From Fervidibacillus halotolerans (GTDB lineage Bacteria > Bacillota > Bacilli > Bacillales > Caldibacillaceae): a stretch of 64,000 nucleotides of DNA. Shown piece by piece: positions 1-7,888 of this stretch (position 1 is its first letter; the number at the start of each line of letters is the position of its first letter). The position numbers and the translations under genes are program-made. The stretch is taken from NCBI RefSeq assembly GCF_026547205.1, contig NZ_CP106877.1:1638771-1702770 (forward strand). Direction: 5' to 3'. The notes below the pieces were generated by a model, which had not been told where the DNA came from, did no database searches, and saw only the letters and a program-made list of their open reading frames with translations.

Positions 1-596
1 GAAACGGACAACAAATCAACCCCTAAATCTTCACAGTCAATTGGAAGCAAACCGTATGCTTGTACTGCATCCGTATGGAAGATGGCTGAATGATTAGATA
101 AAAGTTGAGCGATTTCTTGGATCGGTTGGATCGTTCCTACCTCATTGTTCGCATACATAACTGAAACGAGAATCGTATCATCCCGTAAATGTTTTTTTAA
201 TGTATCTATATCAACTCGACCCGATGAGTCAACGGGTAAATAGGTGACATCAAAGCCATTTATCTCTAAATATTTACACGTTTGTAAAATCGCTGGATGT
301 TCAATACTCGTCGTAATAATATGATTCCCTCGATTTCGATTGGCAAAAGCCGTACCAATGAGCGCTAAATTATCCGCTTCCGTACCACCGCTTGTAAAAA
401 TAATTTCATTAAATTTCGCTCCGATTGACTGAGCGGCGAGATTTCTAGCTTGATCTACTAGCCTTCTCGCCTGTCTACCAATCCCGTGTATGCTCGAAGG
501 ATTTCCATACGTTTTTTCTAAACAACCGACCATCTCGCGAACCACTTCAGGGTGAACCGGTGTAGTGGCTGCATGATCAAGATAGATTGTATCCAT
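1..596 (-). CDS. yrvO: Cysteine desulfurase, NifS/IscS type, N-terminal part (cut by window edge)
   Basis: PLP-dependent enzyme that takes sulfur from L-cysteine for tRNA thiolation or Fe-S cluster assembly. About 198 N-terminal codons are visible from the ATG at 596, which begins MDTIYLDHAATTP, the family's N-terminal signature. TSGGTEADNLA, the IEHPAI His motif and HTDAVQAYG (PLP-binding Asp and Gln) follow. The window ends just before the expected Ser-x-His-Lys segment, so neither the PLP lysine nor the catalytic cysteine can be checked. It lies 70 bp downstream of cymR on the same strand, the B. subtilis cymR-yrvO order, where trmU normally follows. Frame is open throughout. The exact paralogue name rests on synteny. 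Confidence 0.93.
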   Translation of the reverse strand, partial: MDTIYLDHAATTPVHPEVVREMVGCLEKTYGNPSSIHGIGRQARRLVDQARNLAAQSIGAKFNEIIFTSGGTEADNLALIGTAFANRNRGNHIITTSIEHPAILQTCKYLEINGFDVTYLPVDSSGRVDIDTLKKHLRDDTILVSVMYANNEVGTIQPIQEIAQLLSNHSAIFHTDAVQAYGLLPIDCEDLGVDLLSV

Positions 597-666
597 TCAA
601 AAACACCTACTTTTTTCCCTCTTTATCTATTTCTCTCCAAGGAATGAAAATGAAAACCGTAACCTT

Positions 667-1089
667 CTAAATATAAAACATATAACCTGTTTCGTTCGAC
701 TCTTCATCGGAATAATCTGCCAAATCTTTCAATGTCGTTTGATCTAATACATTTCGAATGGCATCTCGAATACGAATCCAAAGCTCTCTTTTTGCCGGCT
801 CTTCCTCCTCGATTCCTTCCACGAGACGAATCGGTCCTTCTAACGTACGAATGATATCACCTGCAGTTATTTTATCCGGATCCCTAGATAAAATATAACC
901 ACCATGAGCACCACGAACACTTTTCACTAATCCTGCATTTCGAAGTGGGGAGACGATCTGTTCCAAATAATTTTCCGATAAATCGTTCGCTTGAGCAATC
1001 GCTTTTAACGGTAACGGTCCTTCTCCATAATTTCTTGCCAGTTCGATCATAATCGTCAATCCGTAACGGCCCTTTGTGGAAATTCTCAT
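667..1089 (-). CDS. cymR: CymR, Rrf2-family repressor of cysteine metabolism
   Basis: Winged-helix Rrf2 repressor of 140 residues (B. subtilis CymR about 138). MRISTKGRYGL at the N terminus and the SENYLEQIVSPLRNAGLV...GAHGGYIL helix-turn-helix and wing (about 35-70) are typical. The protein contains no cysteine at all, which excludes the Fe-S sensors IscR and NsrR and fits CymR, which responds to O-acetylserine through complex formation with CysK. An SD (GAGGTG) precedes the ATG at 1089. It is transcribed with the cysteine desulfurase and lies divergent to rarA. Assignment of the regulon is by family, not from operators seen here. Confidence 0.93.
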   Translation of the reverse strand: MRISTKGRYGLTIMIELARNYGEGPLPLKAIAQANDLSENYLEQIVSPLRNAGLVKSVRGAHGGYILSRDPDKITAGDIIRTLEGPIRLVEGIEEEEPAKRELWIRIRDAIRNVLDQTTLKDLADYSDEESNETGYMFYI

Positions 1090-1127
1090 GGGAACACCTC
1101 AATATTCATCCGACTTTTTTCTATGGA

Positions 1128-1156
1128 ATTATAGCACATTTTTCCCTAATCAACCA
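1128..1156 (-). promoter_or_regulatory. Putative sigma-A promoter of cymR
   Basis: Minus strand reads an extended -10 TGC-TATAAT (1128-1136) with a poor -35 TGGTTG (1151-1156) at 17 bp. The start would be about 40 nt ahead of the cymR ATG. The weak -35 is offset by the TGn extension. Confidence 0.5.
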
Positions 1157-1184
1157 GATACATGGCTCGTTATCTTTTTCCGGA

Positions 1185-1212
1185 TTGAAAAATATGGTAG
1201 ATTAATGATAAT
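1185..1212 (+). promoter_or_regulatory. Putative sigma-A promoter of rarA
   Basis: TTGAAA (1185-1190), 16 bp, GATAAT (1207-1212) on the plus strand. The predicted start near 1219 leaves a leader of about 16 nt that carries the SD AGGGG, which argues for the ATG at 1235 rather than any upstream start. Confidence 0.5.
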
Positions 1213-1234
1213 GAATACAGATAGGGGAATGAAG

Positions 1235-2521
1235 ATGAGTATCAAACCGTTAGCTTACCGAATGCGTCCTCGAAAAATTGAAGAGGTAATCGGTCAAACC
1301 CATTTAGTCGGAAAAGGAAAAATCATCGATCGAATGGTGAAAGCGAGAAATTTATCTTCCATGATTTTATATGGGCCTCCAGGTGTAGGAAAAACATCGA
1401 TCGCTAGTGCCATTGCAGGAAGCACGAACTACGCTTTCCGCACGTTAAACGCCGTTACGAATAATAAAAAGGATCTGCAAATTGTCATCGAAGAAGCAAA
1501 AATGAGTGGGCGCGTCATTTTATTTTTAGATGAGGTGCATCGCCTTGACAAAGCGAAGCAGGACTACCTTCTTCCCTTTTTGGAAAACGGAATGGTCGTA
1601 TTAATTGGTGCAACGACAGGAAATCCGTACCACGTAATTAACCCAGCTTTACGAAGTCGTTGCCAAATTTTCGAGTTAAAACCATTAGAAACAAAGGATA
1701 TACAAAAGGCAATATCCTTGGCACTGAAAGATAAAGAACGGGGACTCGGAACATATCCGGTAGAGATGGAAGAAGAGGCTCGTAACTTTTTATCCCAATC
1801 TGTCGGTGGTGATCTTCGCAGTGCGTTAAATGCTTTGGAATTAGCTGTGATGTCAACAGATCCGAACGAAGAAGGAAAGATTTTAATTACAAAGGAGATC
1901 ATCGGTGAATGTGTACAAAAAAAATCCTTTTCCCATGATAAAGACGGTGACCATCATTACGATGTATTGTCTGCCTTTCAAAAGTCGATACGAGGAAGTG
2001 ATGTGAACGCTGCCCTCCATTATTTAGGAAGACTGATTTTAGCTGGTGATCTTCCAAGCATAAGTCGCCGTCTACTCGTCATTGCCTATGAAGATATCGG
2101 CTTAGCGAATCCTCAAGCGGTGATGCGGACCGTTATGGCTGTGGAAACGGCGGAAAAAATCGGTTTTCCTGAAGCGAGAATTCCTTTAGCCAATGCGGTA
2201 ATCGACTTATGTTTATCACCGAAATCCAATTCTGCTATCACCGCCATTGATGCCGCAATAAAGGATATCGAACAGGGAATTGGCGGAGAAGTGCCAGATC
2301 ATTTAAAGGATGCCCATTACGTGGGGGCTAAACAATTAGGAAGAGGTCTAGATTATAAATACCCTCACGATTATTCCGGTGGATGGGTAAAACAACAATA
2401 TTTACCAGATTGTTTAAAAAATCGAAAGTATTACCATCCGAAAACAAACGGAAAATACGAATCCGCATTAGCCCAAGTTTATGAACGCATTAATCGTTTT
2501 ACCGACAAAAACAATCATTAA
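1235..2521 (+). CDS. rarA: RarA/MgsA, AAA+ ATPase acting at stalled replication forks
   Basis: Clamp-loader-like AAA+ protein that works at stalled forks with SSB. From the ATG at 1235 it has 428 residues, the usual length. The reading frame stays open back to 1076, but that extension crosses the promoter and the start of cymR. Walker [10 protein letters not shown] is at 47-55, Walker B LFLDEVHRL at 96-104, and NPALRSRC at 136-143 includes the arginine finger. The C-terminal half matches the MgsA tetramerisation region (GGEVPDHLKDAHY...GGWVKQQYLPD). An AGGGG SD lies 7 nt upstream. It is convergent with tcdA. Confidence 0.95.
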   Translation: MSIKPLAYRMRPRKIEEVIGQTHLVGKGKIIDRMVKARNLSSMILYGPPGVGKTSIASAIAGSTNYAFRTLNAVTNNKKDLQIVIEEAKMSGRVILFLDEVHRLDKAKQDYLLPFLENGMVVLIGATTGNPYHVINPALRSRCQIFELKPLETKDIQKAISLALKDKERGLGTYPVEMEEEARNFLSQSVGGDLRSALNALELAVMSTDPNEEGKILITKEIIGECVQKKSFSHDKDGDHHYDVLSAFQKSIRGSDVNAALHYLGRLILAGDLPSISRRLLVIAYEDIGLANPQAVMRTVMAVETAEKIGFPEARIPLANAVIDLCLSPKSNSAITAIDAAIKDIEQGIGGEVPDHLKDAHYVGAKQLGRGLDYKYPHDYSGGWVKQQYLPDCLKNRKYYHPKTNGKYESALAQVYERINRFTDKNNH

Positions 2522-2524
2522 GGG

Positions 2525-2565
2525 AAAAAAGCAGCTGTTCGTGAGCCTTCCAGTTGTTTTTTTTT
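2525..2565. terminator. Bidirectional terminator between rarA and tcdA
   Basis: A6 then GCAGCTG (2531-2537), a 13-nt loop, CAGTTGT (2551-2557) and T8. The stem uses two G-U pairs. A/T tracts on both sides suit the convergent arrangement. Confidence 0.7.
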
Positions 2566-3323
2566 CAGCTCTTTCTTTGTATGGGAATATCTTCCAAAAA
2601 TTGGCGTATGACATAGGATGCCATTAAAAGACCAGCAACGGACGGGACGAAGGCATTGGATGATGGGGGCATTTTTGCCTTTCGGATGTTTGAATCATCC
2701 TTCCCGACATACTGCCTCACATCTTCTCGGATGACGATCGGTTTTTCATCGGAAAATACGACAGGTACACCTCGGGTAATTCCATCCTTTCGTAATTTCC
2801 CCCGAACGACTTTCGCAATTGGATCGGTATGGGTTTTCGAAATATCCGTAATTTGCAATCGGGTCGGGTCCAATTTATTTGCTGCTCCCATACTTGAGAT
2901 AATCGGAATGCCCCGGTTTAAACATTCTTTAATAATATGAATTTTGTAAACAATCGTATCGGATGCATCTACGACGAAATCAATCGGGTATTGAAAAAGT
3001 TCTTCATACGTTTCTTCCGTATAAAACATTTTCAAAGGTGTTACTTTACATTGTGGATTAATATCTGCAATCCGTTCTTTCATGACCTCCACTTTCGATT
3101 GACCGATCGTAGAAAGAAGAGCGATAATTTGCCGATTCACATTCGTAATATCGACCACATCTTTATCTACCAAAATTAAATGTCCAATCCCTGAACGGGC
3201 AAGGGCCTCTGCGGTAAATGAACCGACTCCACCAATACCGAGGACAAGTACGGTTTTATTTTTCAAACGATTCATCCCTTCCTTACCAAAGGCTAATTCA
3301 TTTCTAGAAAATTGGTTTAGCAT
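2565..3323 (-). CDS. tcdA: TcdA, tRNA threonylcarbamoyladenosine dehydratase (YrvM)
   Basis: E1-like ATP-dependent enzyme that cyclises t6A37 of tRNA to ct6A. At 252 residues it is family length. The Rossmann motif GIGGVG is at 29-34, the nucleotide-binding Asp lies in LVDKD (51-55), and NVNRQ at 61-65 is the ThiF/MoeB signature. RKAKMPPSSNAFVPSVAGLLMASYV near the end matches the CsdL/TcdA C terminus rather than MoeB or ThiF. The ATG at 3323 has a GGGG-type SD. It sits beside the 6S RNA and aspS, as in B. subtilis. Confidence 0.93.
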   Translation of the reverse strand: MLNQFSRNELAFGKEGMNRLKNKTVLVLGIGGVGSFTAEALARSGIGHLILVDKDVVDITNVNRQIIALLSTIGQSKVEVMKERIADINPQCKVTPLKMFYTEETYEELFQYPIDFVVDASDTIVYKIHIIKECLNRGIPIISSMGAANKLDPTRLQITDISKTHTDPIAKVVRGKLRKDGITRGVPVVFSDEKPIVIREDVRQYVGKDDSNIRKAKMPPSSNAFVPSVAGLLMASYVIRQFLEDIPIQRKS

Positions 3324-3370
3324 TCTTTCAACCCCGCTTATACCAGATTTACAAAATTATTATACAAAAA

Positions 3371-3563
3371 TAAAAGGAGTCCCAATCGTGCCGTCGTTGA
3401 AATGCCATTGTTTTGAACCCGCTCTCGGCAGGTGGGTGCCCTGTTCTAAACTTTACAAGTCCACATAAAGTGGCTTTTGCGCCATTTAGAAACTTCAGGC
3501 TCCCAAGGCATAAGTGTTCGGTCAAAACTAGGTGAAACGACGGTCACATTAGGACTCCTTTGT
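3371..3563 (-). ncRNA. ssrS: 6S RNA (BsrA/6S-1 type)
   Basis: Between aspS and tcdA, where B. subtilis carries 6S-1 RNA. The transcript of about 190 nt folds on itself: the ends pair as AAAGGAGTCC with GGACTCCTTT, and the stem continues to an uninterrupted CCGTCGTT/AACGACGG. A large central internal loop and an irregular upper stem follow, the layout that mimics an open promoter and captures sigma-A RNA polymerase. A T-rich run follows the 3' end. A covariance-model search would settle it. Confidence 0.8.
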
Positions 3564-3572
3564 TACTTTGAT

Positions 3573-3600
3573 ATTATCATAATTTCAGGTTGGTTTTCAA
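3573..3600 (-). promoter_or_regulatory. Promoter of the 6S RNA
   Basis: Minus strand TTGAAA (3595-3600), 16 bp, GATAAT (3573-3578). The predicted start falls about 7-10 nt downstream, at the 5' arm of the 6S closing stem. Confidence 0.55.
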
Positions 3601-3671
3601 GCAAAGACAAGAGTGATTCCGCTAAAGGATTTCCTTTCGTGTAACATTTTTTAATAAAAATGATTTCACCC

Positions 3672-5444
3672 TTATTCATCTTCTTTTGTTACAGAAATGT
3701 GGAGTTCCTGCAATTGTTCTTCACTTACTTTCCCTGGTGCATCCGTCAATAAATCATTTGCACTGGCCGTTTTCGGGAATGCGATCGTATCTCGTAAATT
3801 CGTTCTACCCGCCAACAACATCACGAGTCGGTCTAAACCGAGGGCGATCCCTCCGTGGGGAGGTGTTCCGTATTCGAACGCTTCCATTAAAAAGCCGAAT
3901 TGTTCTTCTGCTTCTTTTTCACTAAATCCAAGCACTTGGAACATTTTTTCTTGGATCCCCCGTTCGAAAATGCGTAAAGAACCACCGCCGAGTTCAAATC
4001 CATTTAACACGACATCATACGCTTGGGCTCGAACCTTACCTGGGTCAGTATTTAATAGGGGGATATCTTCTCGAACTGGCATCGTAAATGGATGGTGGGC
4101 AGCATAATACCTACCGTCTTCCTCGTCATATTCCAAAAGTGGCCAATCGGTGATCCATAGGAAATTCCATTTGCTCGTATCGATGAAACCGAGTTCTTTC
4201 CCTAATTTTAACCTTAATGCACCGAGGGCATTAAATACGACAGCATTTTGATCCGCAACAAATAATAGCAAGTCATTCGCTGATGCATCGAAGGAAGCCT
4301 GTAATTGGCGAACCTCTTCCTCCGTGAAAAATTTAGCGATAGGTCCAGTCAAACCTTCTTCCGTTACTTTTACCCAAGCGAGTCCTTTCGCACCGTATCG
4401 ACTCACGAACTCGGTTAAATGATCGATCTCCTTCCTTGAAATATCCTTCGCCTTCCCTTTAACATTGATTCCCCTTACACTACCTCCACTGTTTACAGCA
4501 TTTGCAAAAACTTTAAATCCACTATGTTGAACGATTTCAGACACATCGACAAGCTCCATACCGAAACGGGTATCCGGCTTATCGGAACCGAATCGACTCA
4601 TCGCCTCATCGTACGTTAAACGAGGAAACGGTACAGGAATGTCGATACCTTTTACCTTTTTCAAAACATATTTTAGCATCCCTTCCGTTAATTTTATAAT
4701 TTCATCCCGGTTCATAAAACTCATTTCCATATCAATTTGAGTAAATTCCGGTTGGCGATCAGCTCGTAAATCCTCATCGCGGAAGCAGCGGGCAATTTGA
4801 TAATAGCGATCACAACCACTTACCATTAATAATTGTTTAAAAATTTGTGGACTTTGGGGAAGCGCATAAAATTCTCCCGGATGAACGCGACTTGGAACGA
4901 GATAATCCCTTGCCCCTTCCGGCGTACTTTTCGTTAAAATCGGTGTCTCCACTTCAATGAATTGATTTTCATTTAAGTAATCGCGAATTGCCTTAACCGT
5001 GTCATGTCGCAATTTCAACGTATTGAACATAACCGGACGTCTTAAGTCCAAATAACGATATTTCAAGCGCATCTCCTCTGAGACATCCGTTTCGTTTTCA
5101 ATAACAAAAGGGGGCGTTTTCGATTGGTTAATGACCGTCACTTGTTCACAAGCGATTTCAATTTTTCCCGTTTTTAATTTCGGATTTTCCGTTCCCTCTC
5201 CTCTTCTGACCACTTTTCCTTTCACATCTAGTACATATTCATTACGAATACGTTCCGCGGTCTGCAATGCTTCCTTTGACACGTCGGGATTGAAAACGAT
5301 TTGTACAAGACCTGTTCGATCCCTTAAATCGATAAAAATTAATCCTCCTAAATCCCGCCTTTTTTGTACCCATCCTTTTAGGGTCACCGTCATACCGATA
5401 TGTTTCTCCGATAATTCTCCACAATAATGGGTTCGTCCAAACAT
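3672..5444 (-). CDS. aspS: Aspartyl-tRNA synthetase
   Basis: Class IIb synthetase of 590 residues, the bacterial length. An OB-fold anticodon domain ([22 protein letters not shown]) comes first. Motif 2 follows (about 215-245, [15 protein letters not shown]), then the bacterial GAD insertion (about 290-420), and motif 3 (about 530, [13 protein letters not shown]) ends the catalytic core. AGGAGG precedes the ATG at 5444. The gap to hisS is 14 bp, so both are read from the T-box-controlled promoter upstream of hisS. Whether it also charges tRNA-Asn cannot be judged from this window. Confidence 0.97.
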   Translation of the reverse strand: MFGRTHYCGELSEKHIGMTVTLKGWVQKRRDLGGLIFIDLRDRTGLVQIVFNPDVSKEALQTAERIRNEYVLDVKGKVVRRGEGTENPKLKTGKIEIACEQVTVINQSKTPPFVIENETDVSEEMRLKYRYLDLRRPVMFNTLKLRHDTVKAIRDYLNENQFIEVETPILTKSTPEGARDYLVPSRVHPGEFYALPQSPQIFKQLLMVSGCDRYYQIARCFRDEDLRADRQPEFTQIDMEMSFMNRDEIIKLTEGMLKYVLKKVKGIDIPVPFPRLTYDEAMSRFGSDKPDTRFGMELVDVSEIVQHSGFKVFANAVNSGGSVRGINVKGKAKDISRKEIDHLTEFVSRYGAKGLAWVKVTEEGLTGPIAKFFTEEEVRQLQASFDASANDLLLFVADQNAVVFNALGALRLKLGKELGFIDTSKWNFLWITDWPLLEYDEEDGRYYAAHHPFTMPVREDIPLLNTDPGKVRAQAYDVVLNGFELGGGSLRIFERGIQEKMFQVLGFSEKEAEEQFGFLMEAFEYGTPPHGGIALGLDRLVMLLAGRTNLRDTIAFPKTASANDLLTDAPGKVSEEQLQELHISVTKEDE

Positions 5445-5458
5445 AAGTTCGATTCCTC

Positions 5459-6733
5459 CTAGTTACTAACGGTTTCTTTTAAATAATCGATTAAATGTTG
5501 AAGATCTACTTCCGTTTGATTGCTCGTTTCCATATTTTTTACAACCGCTTTTCTACGAGCGATTTCATCTTCACCAATAATTACGACATAATTGGCTTGT
5601 TGACGATCTGCTGCTTTCAGTTGACCTTTTAATTTCCTTCCGACGTAATCCCGATCAGCACTAAGACCAGCGCTTCGCATTTCATCGAGCAAAACAACGG
5701 ATAAGTCCCTTGCCTCATCACCTAACGCAACAATATAGACATCCAGATGATCCTCTGAATCCAATTGAATACCTTCCGCTTCAAGGGCGGCAATTAACCG
5801 TTCAATACTAAGGGCAAAACCGATTCCCGGTGTTTCTGGTCCACCAAATTGTTCCACTAATCCATTGTACCTACCACCCCCGCACAAGGATGTAATCGCA
5901 CCAAATCCCTCATTGGAACTCATGATTTCAAAGGTCGTATGATTATAATAATCGAGCCCCCGTACTAACGTTGGATCGATCGTATATGGAATATGTAAAT
6001 CATCCAAATATTTACATACCTTTTCAAAATATGACTTTGAAAAATCGCTTAAATAGTCCAAAATGGAAGGAGCAGAAGACATTAAAGGATGATTTCGATC
6101 CACTTTACAATCTAAAATTCGAAGTGGATTTGTATCTAATCGTTTTTGACAATCGGTACAAAATTCATGGATATTTGGGCGAAAATGATCAACTAAAGCT
6201 TGTCTATGGGCCATCCTGCTCTCTCTGTCACCTAAACTATTAATGACGAGCTTAACATTTTTCAAACCGGTTGCTTTATAAATATTCATCGCCAGGGTAA
6301 TAACTTCCACATCGATTGCCGGATCTGAACTTCCGAGTACTTCTACACCGAATTGGACAAACTGCCGATATCTTCCAGATTGGGGACGTTCATAACGGAA
6401 CATCGGACCGATGTAAAATAATTTGAGCGGCTGATTCGGCGCGCCAAATAGTTTGTTTTCCACAAAGGAGCGGACGACGGAGGCCGTTCCTTCAGGCCGT
6501 AAAGTAAGATCCCTTCCTCCCCGATCTTGAAAGGAATACATTTCCTTTTGTACGATATCCGTCGTATCACCAACCCCCCTAGCAAATACTTCCGTATGTT
6601 CGAAAATCGGCGTTCGAATTTCTTCATAACGGTATTTTTCCATTAACAGTCGAATTTTTTCCTCAATGAATTGCCATGTTTTCACCTGATCAGGCAATAT
6701 ATCTTGCGTTCCTCGGGGGATTTTAACTTTCAA
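5459..6733 (-). CDS. hisS: Histidyl-tRNA synthetase
   Basis: Class II synthetase. The catalytic core shows motif 2 ([14 protein letters not shown]) and the histidine-binding loop [13 protein letters not shown], followed by the C-terminal anticodon domain. The start is chosen as TTG at 6733. The strong SD AAGGAGG (6742-6748) is only 2 nt from the ATG at 6739 but 8 nt from this TTG, and [14 protein letters not shown] then aligns end to end with B. subtilis HisS. The open frame to 6868 is leader RNA, not coding. It heads a hisS-aspS operon under a T-box. Confidence 0.95.
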   Translation of the reverse strand: MKVKIPRGTQDILPDQVKTWQFIEEKIRLLMEKYRYEEIRTPIFEHTEVFARGVGDTTDIVQKEMYSFQDRGGRDLTLRPEGTASVVRSFVENKLFGAPNQPLKLFYIGPMFRYERPQSGRYRQFVQFGVEVLGSSDPAIDVEVITLAMNIYKATGLKNVKLVINSLGDRESRMAHRQALVDHFRPNIHEFCTDCQKRLDTNPLRILDCKVDRNHPLMSSAPSILDYLSDFSKSYFEKVCKYLDDLHIPYTIDPTLVRGLDYYNHTTFEIMSSNEGFGAITSLCGGGRYNGLVEQFGGPETPGIGFALSIERLIAALEAEGIQLDSEDHLDVYIVALGDEARDLSVVLLDEMRSAGLSADRDYVGRKLKGQLKAADRQQANYVVIIGEDEIARRKAVVKNMETSNQTEVDLQHLIDYLKETVSN

Positions 6734-6773
6734 ATCCATTACCTCCTTAATTTCATGTATAAAAAGCCATAAT

Positions 6774-6816
6774 AAAAAGTTCCCGTCCTTGTCATTAAAC
6801 AAGGGACGAGAACTTT
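6774..6816 (-). terminator. Attenuator terminator of the hisS T-box
   Basis: Minus strand AAAGTTCTCGTCCCTTG, short loop, CAAGGACGGGAACTTTTT: a long stem with one bulge followed by U5. It competes with the antiterminator formed by the T-box core. Confidence 0.88.
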
Positions 6817-7093
6817 GCTCGCGGTGCCACCCTTCTTGAAGGGGAAATGAATCCATCCTTCCTCTCAAACAGTTAACGCCTGATTACGTAAAACCTTTAC
6901 TCGTCAAAGGGGTGAAAAAGAAAAAACGACTTACGATTTTCCTTAAGACTTTCAAGGCCTATCCTCGTGAGTGTCTTTCATTCCGTCATCATGGAGGATT
7001 GCTTTCAGCCTAGGGCAATCCATCTCTTTCCACGTGGGGCGGAACTACTTCTCTCAGTCGTAAGATCCATCTATAAAATTGTTTTTATATTGA
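6774..7093 (-). promoter_or_regulatory. T-box riboswitch leader of hisS-aspS
   Basis: Leader of about 320 nt that reads the charging state of tRNA-His. The T-box core AAGGGTGGCACCGCGAGC lies at 6817-6835 and pairs with the tRNA acceptor end when uncharged. A terminator hairpin follows directly. CAC triplets, the His codon, occur in the Stem I region (near 6961-6970) and are candidates for the specifier; I cannot place the specifier loop exactly by eye. Confidence 0.9.
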
Positions 7094-7099
7094 TTACAT

Positions 7100-7128
7100 A
7101 TATTACGAAACCTTTTTCAAATTGTCAA
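7100..7128 (-). promoter_or_regulatory. Sigma-A promoter of the hisS leader
   Basis: Perfect -35 TTGACA (7123-7128), 17 bp, TAATAT (7100-7105). The start would be near 7093, and the -35 begins 6 bp beyond the stop codon of the small upstream gene. Confidence 0.85.
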
Positions 7129-7134
7129 GATAAA

Positions 7135-7308
7135 TTACAAACGTCGATACTTTTTTTTTAAATTCCGTACTTCTCCAATGGACAATCCGAATTCACACGC
7201 TAGTTCAAGCATATTTGCATCGTCTTGTTTTTCGATAAAATCGTGAAAATCGACACCGAAAATATCATTTTTCCTAGTTGTCATGCCATTTTTTTCACTC
7301 GAATGCAT
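7135..7308 (-). CDS. Small conserved-looking protein with an HTH-like C terminus
   Basis: 57 residues from the ATG at 7308 (SD AAAGGA 9 nt upstream); an ATG at 7317 overlaps that SD. The C-terminal half LELACEFGLSIGEVRNLKKKYRRL reads like the recognition part of a sigma-70 region 4-type helix-turn-helix, with a basic tail. It lies between dtd and hisS, where B. subtilis has yrvJ and a short yrzK; it may be the yrzK counterpart, but I cannot confirm this. Codon use resembles its neighbours. Function unknown; too short to be a complete regulator unless it dimerises. Confidence 0.65.
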   Translation of the reverse strand: MHSSEKNGMTTRKNDIFGVDFHDFIEKQDDANMLELACEFGLSIGEVRNLKKKYRRL

Positions 7309-7430
7309 GATATTCATTCCTTTCGATCAAGGGGTTTCTATATATCCTTCCCCTTAATCGAAAAAAATATCATTGCATTCACTTCAGACATAGGATGATT
7401 CACTTTTCATCCGAAAAAATGGGTGAAAAT

Positions 7431-7877
7431 TTATTCATTTTTACTTTCCAATATCAATGTGACAGGACCGTCATTAATGAGGGATACGTCCATCATTTCA
7501 CCGAAACGTCCTGTTTCCACTCGAAAACCCTTTTCTTCCAATCGTTGGTTAAAATACCGATATAAAGTTTCCGCTTTGTCTGGTTTGGCTGCGGCCATAA
7601 AATTAGGTCTTCTTCCCTTTCGCGTATCTGCATACAATGTAAATTGGGAAATAGATAAAATTTCACCGCCTACTTCTTCCAACGAAAGATTCATCTTTCC
7701 GTTATCATCTTCAAAAATTCTTAACCCTGCAATTTTATCCGCTAAATAGTCCGCATCTTTTTCTGTATCGTCATGGGTCACCCCGACGAGTAGGACGAAT
7801 CCTTTTTCAATGGAGCCAACGATTTCATCTTGAACGGAAACGGATGCACTTTTCGTTCTTTGCAATACGATTTTCAC
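7431..7877 (-). CDS. dtd: D-aminoacyl-tRNA deacylase
   Basis: Hydrolyses D-amino acids, and misplaced glycine, from tRNA. 148 residues, the family length. SQFTLYAD at 77-84 and the GPVT segment (137-140, the Gly-cisPro chirality filter region) are present; the usual asparagine stretch reads NDGPVT here. The start codon is GTG at 7877 behind AAGGAGG. It follows rel by 11 bp, so the two are probably co-transcribed, as in B. subtilis. Confidence 0.96.
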   Translation of the reverse strand: MKIVLQRTKSASVSVQDEIVGSIEKGFVLLVGVTHDDTEKDADYLADKIAGLRIFEDDNGKMNLSLEEVGGEILSISQFTLYADTRKGRRPNFMAAAKPDKAETLYRYFNQRLEEKGFRVETGRFGEMMDVSLINDGPVTLILESKNE

Positions 7878-7888
7878 GGAACCCCTCC

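Noticed and set aside
1076-1234. Upstream extension of rarA
   Set aside because: Crosses the rarA promoter and the cymR start; the ATG at 1235 has the SD and matches homologues.
6740-6868. 43-codon N-terminal extension of hisS
   Set aside because: It would translate the T-box core and terminator; true SD and start lie downstream.
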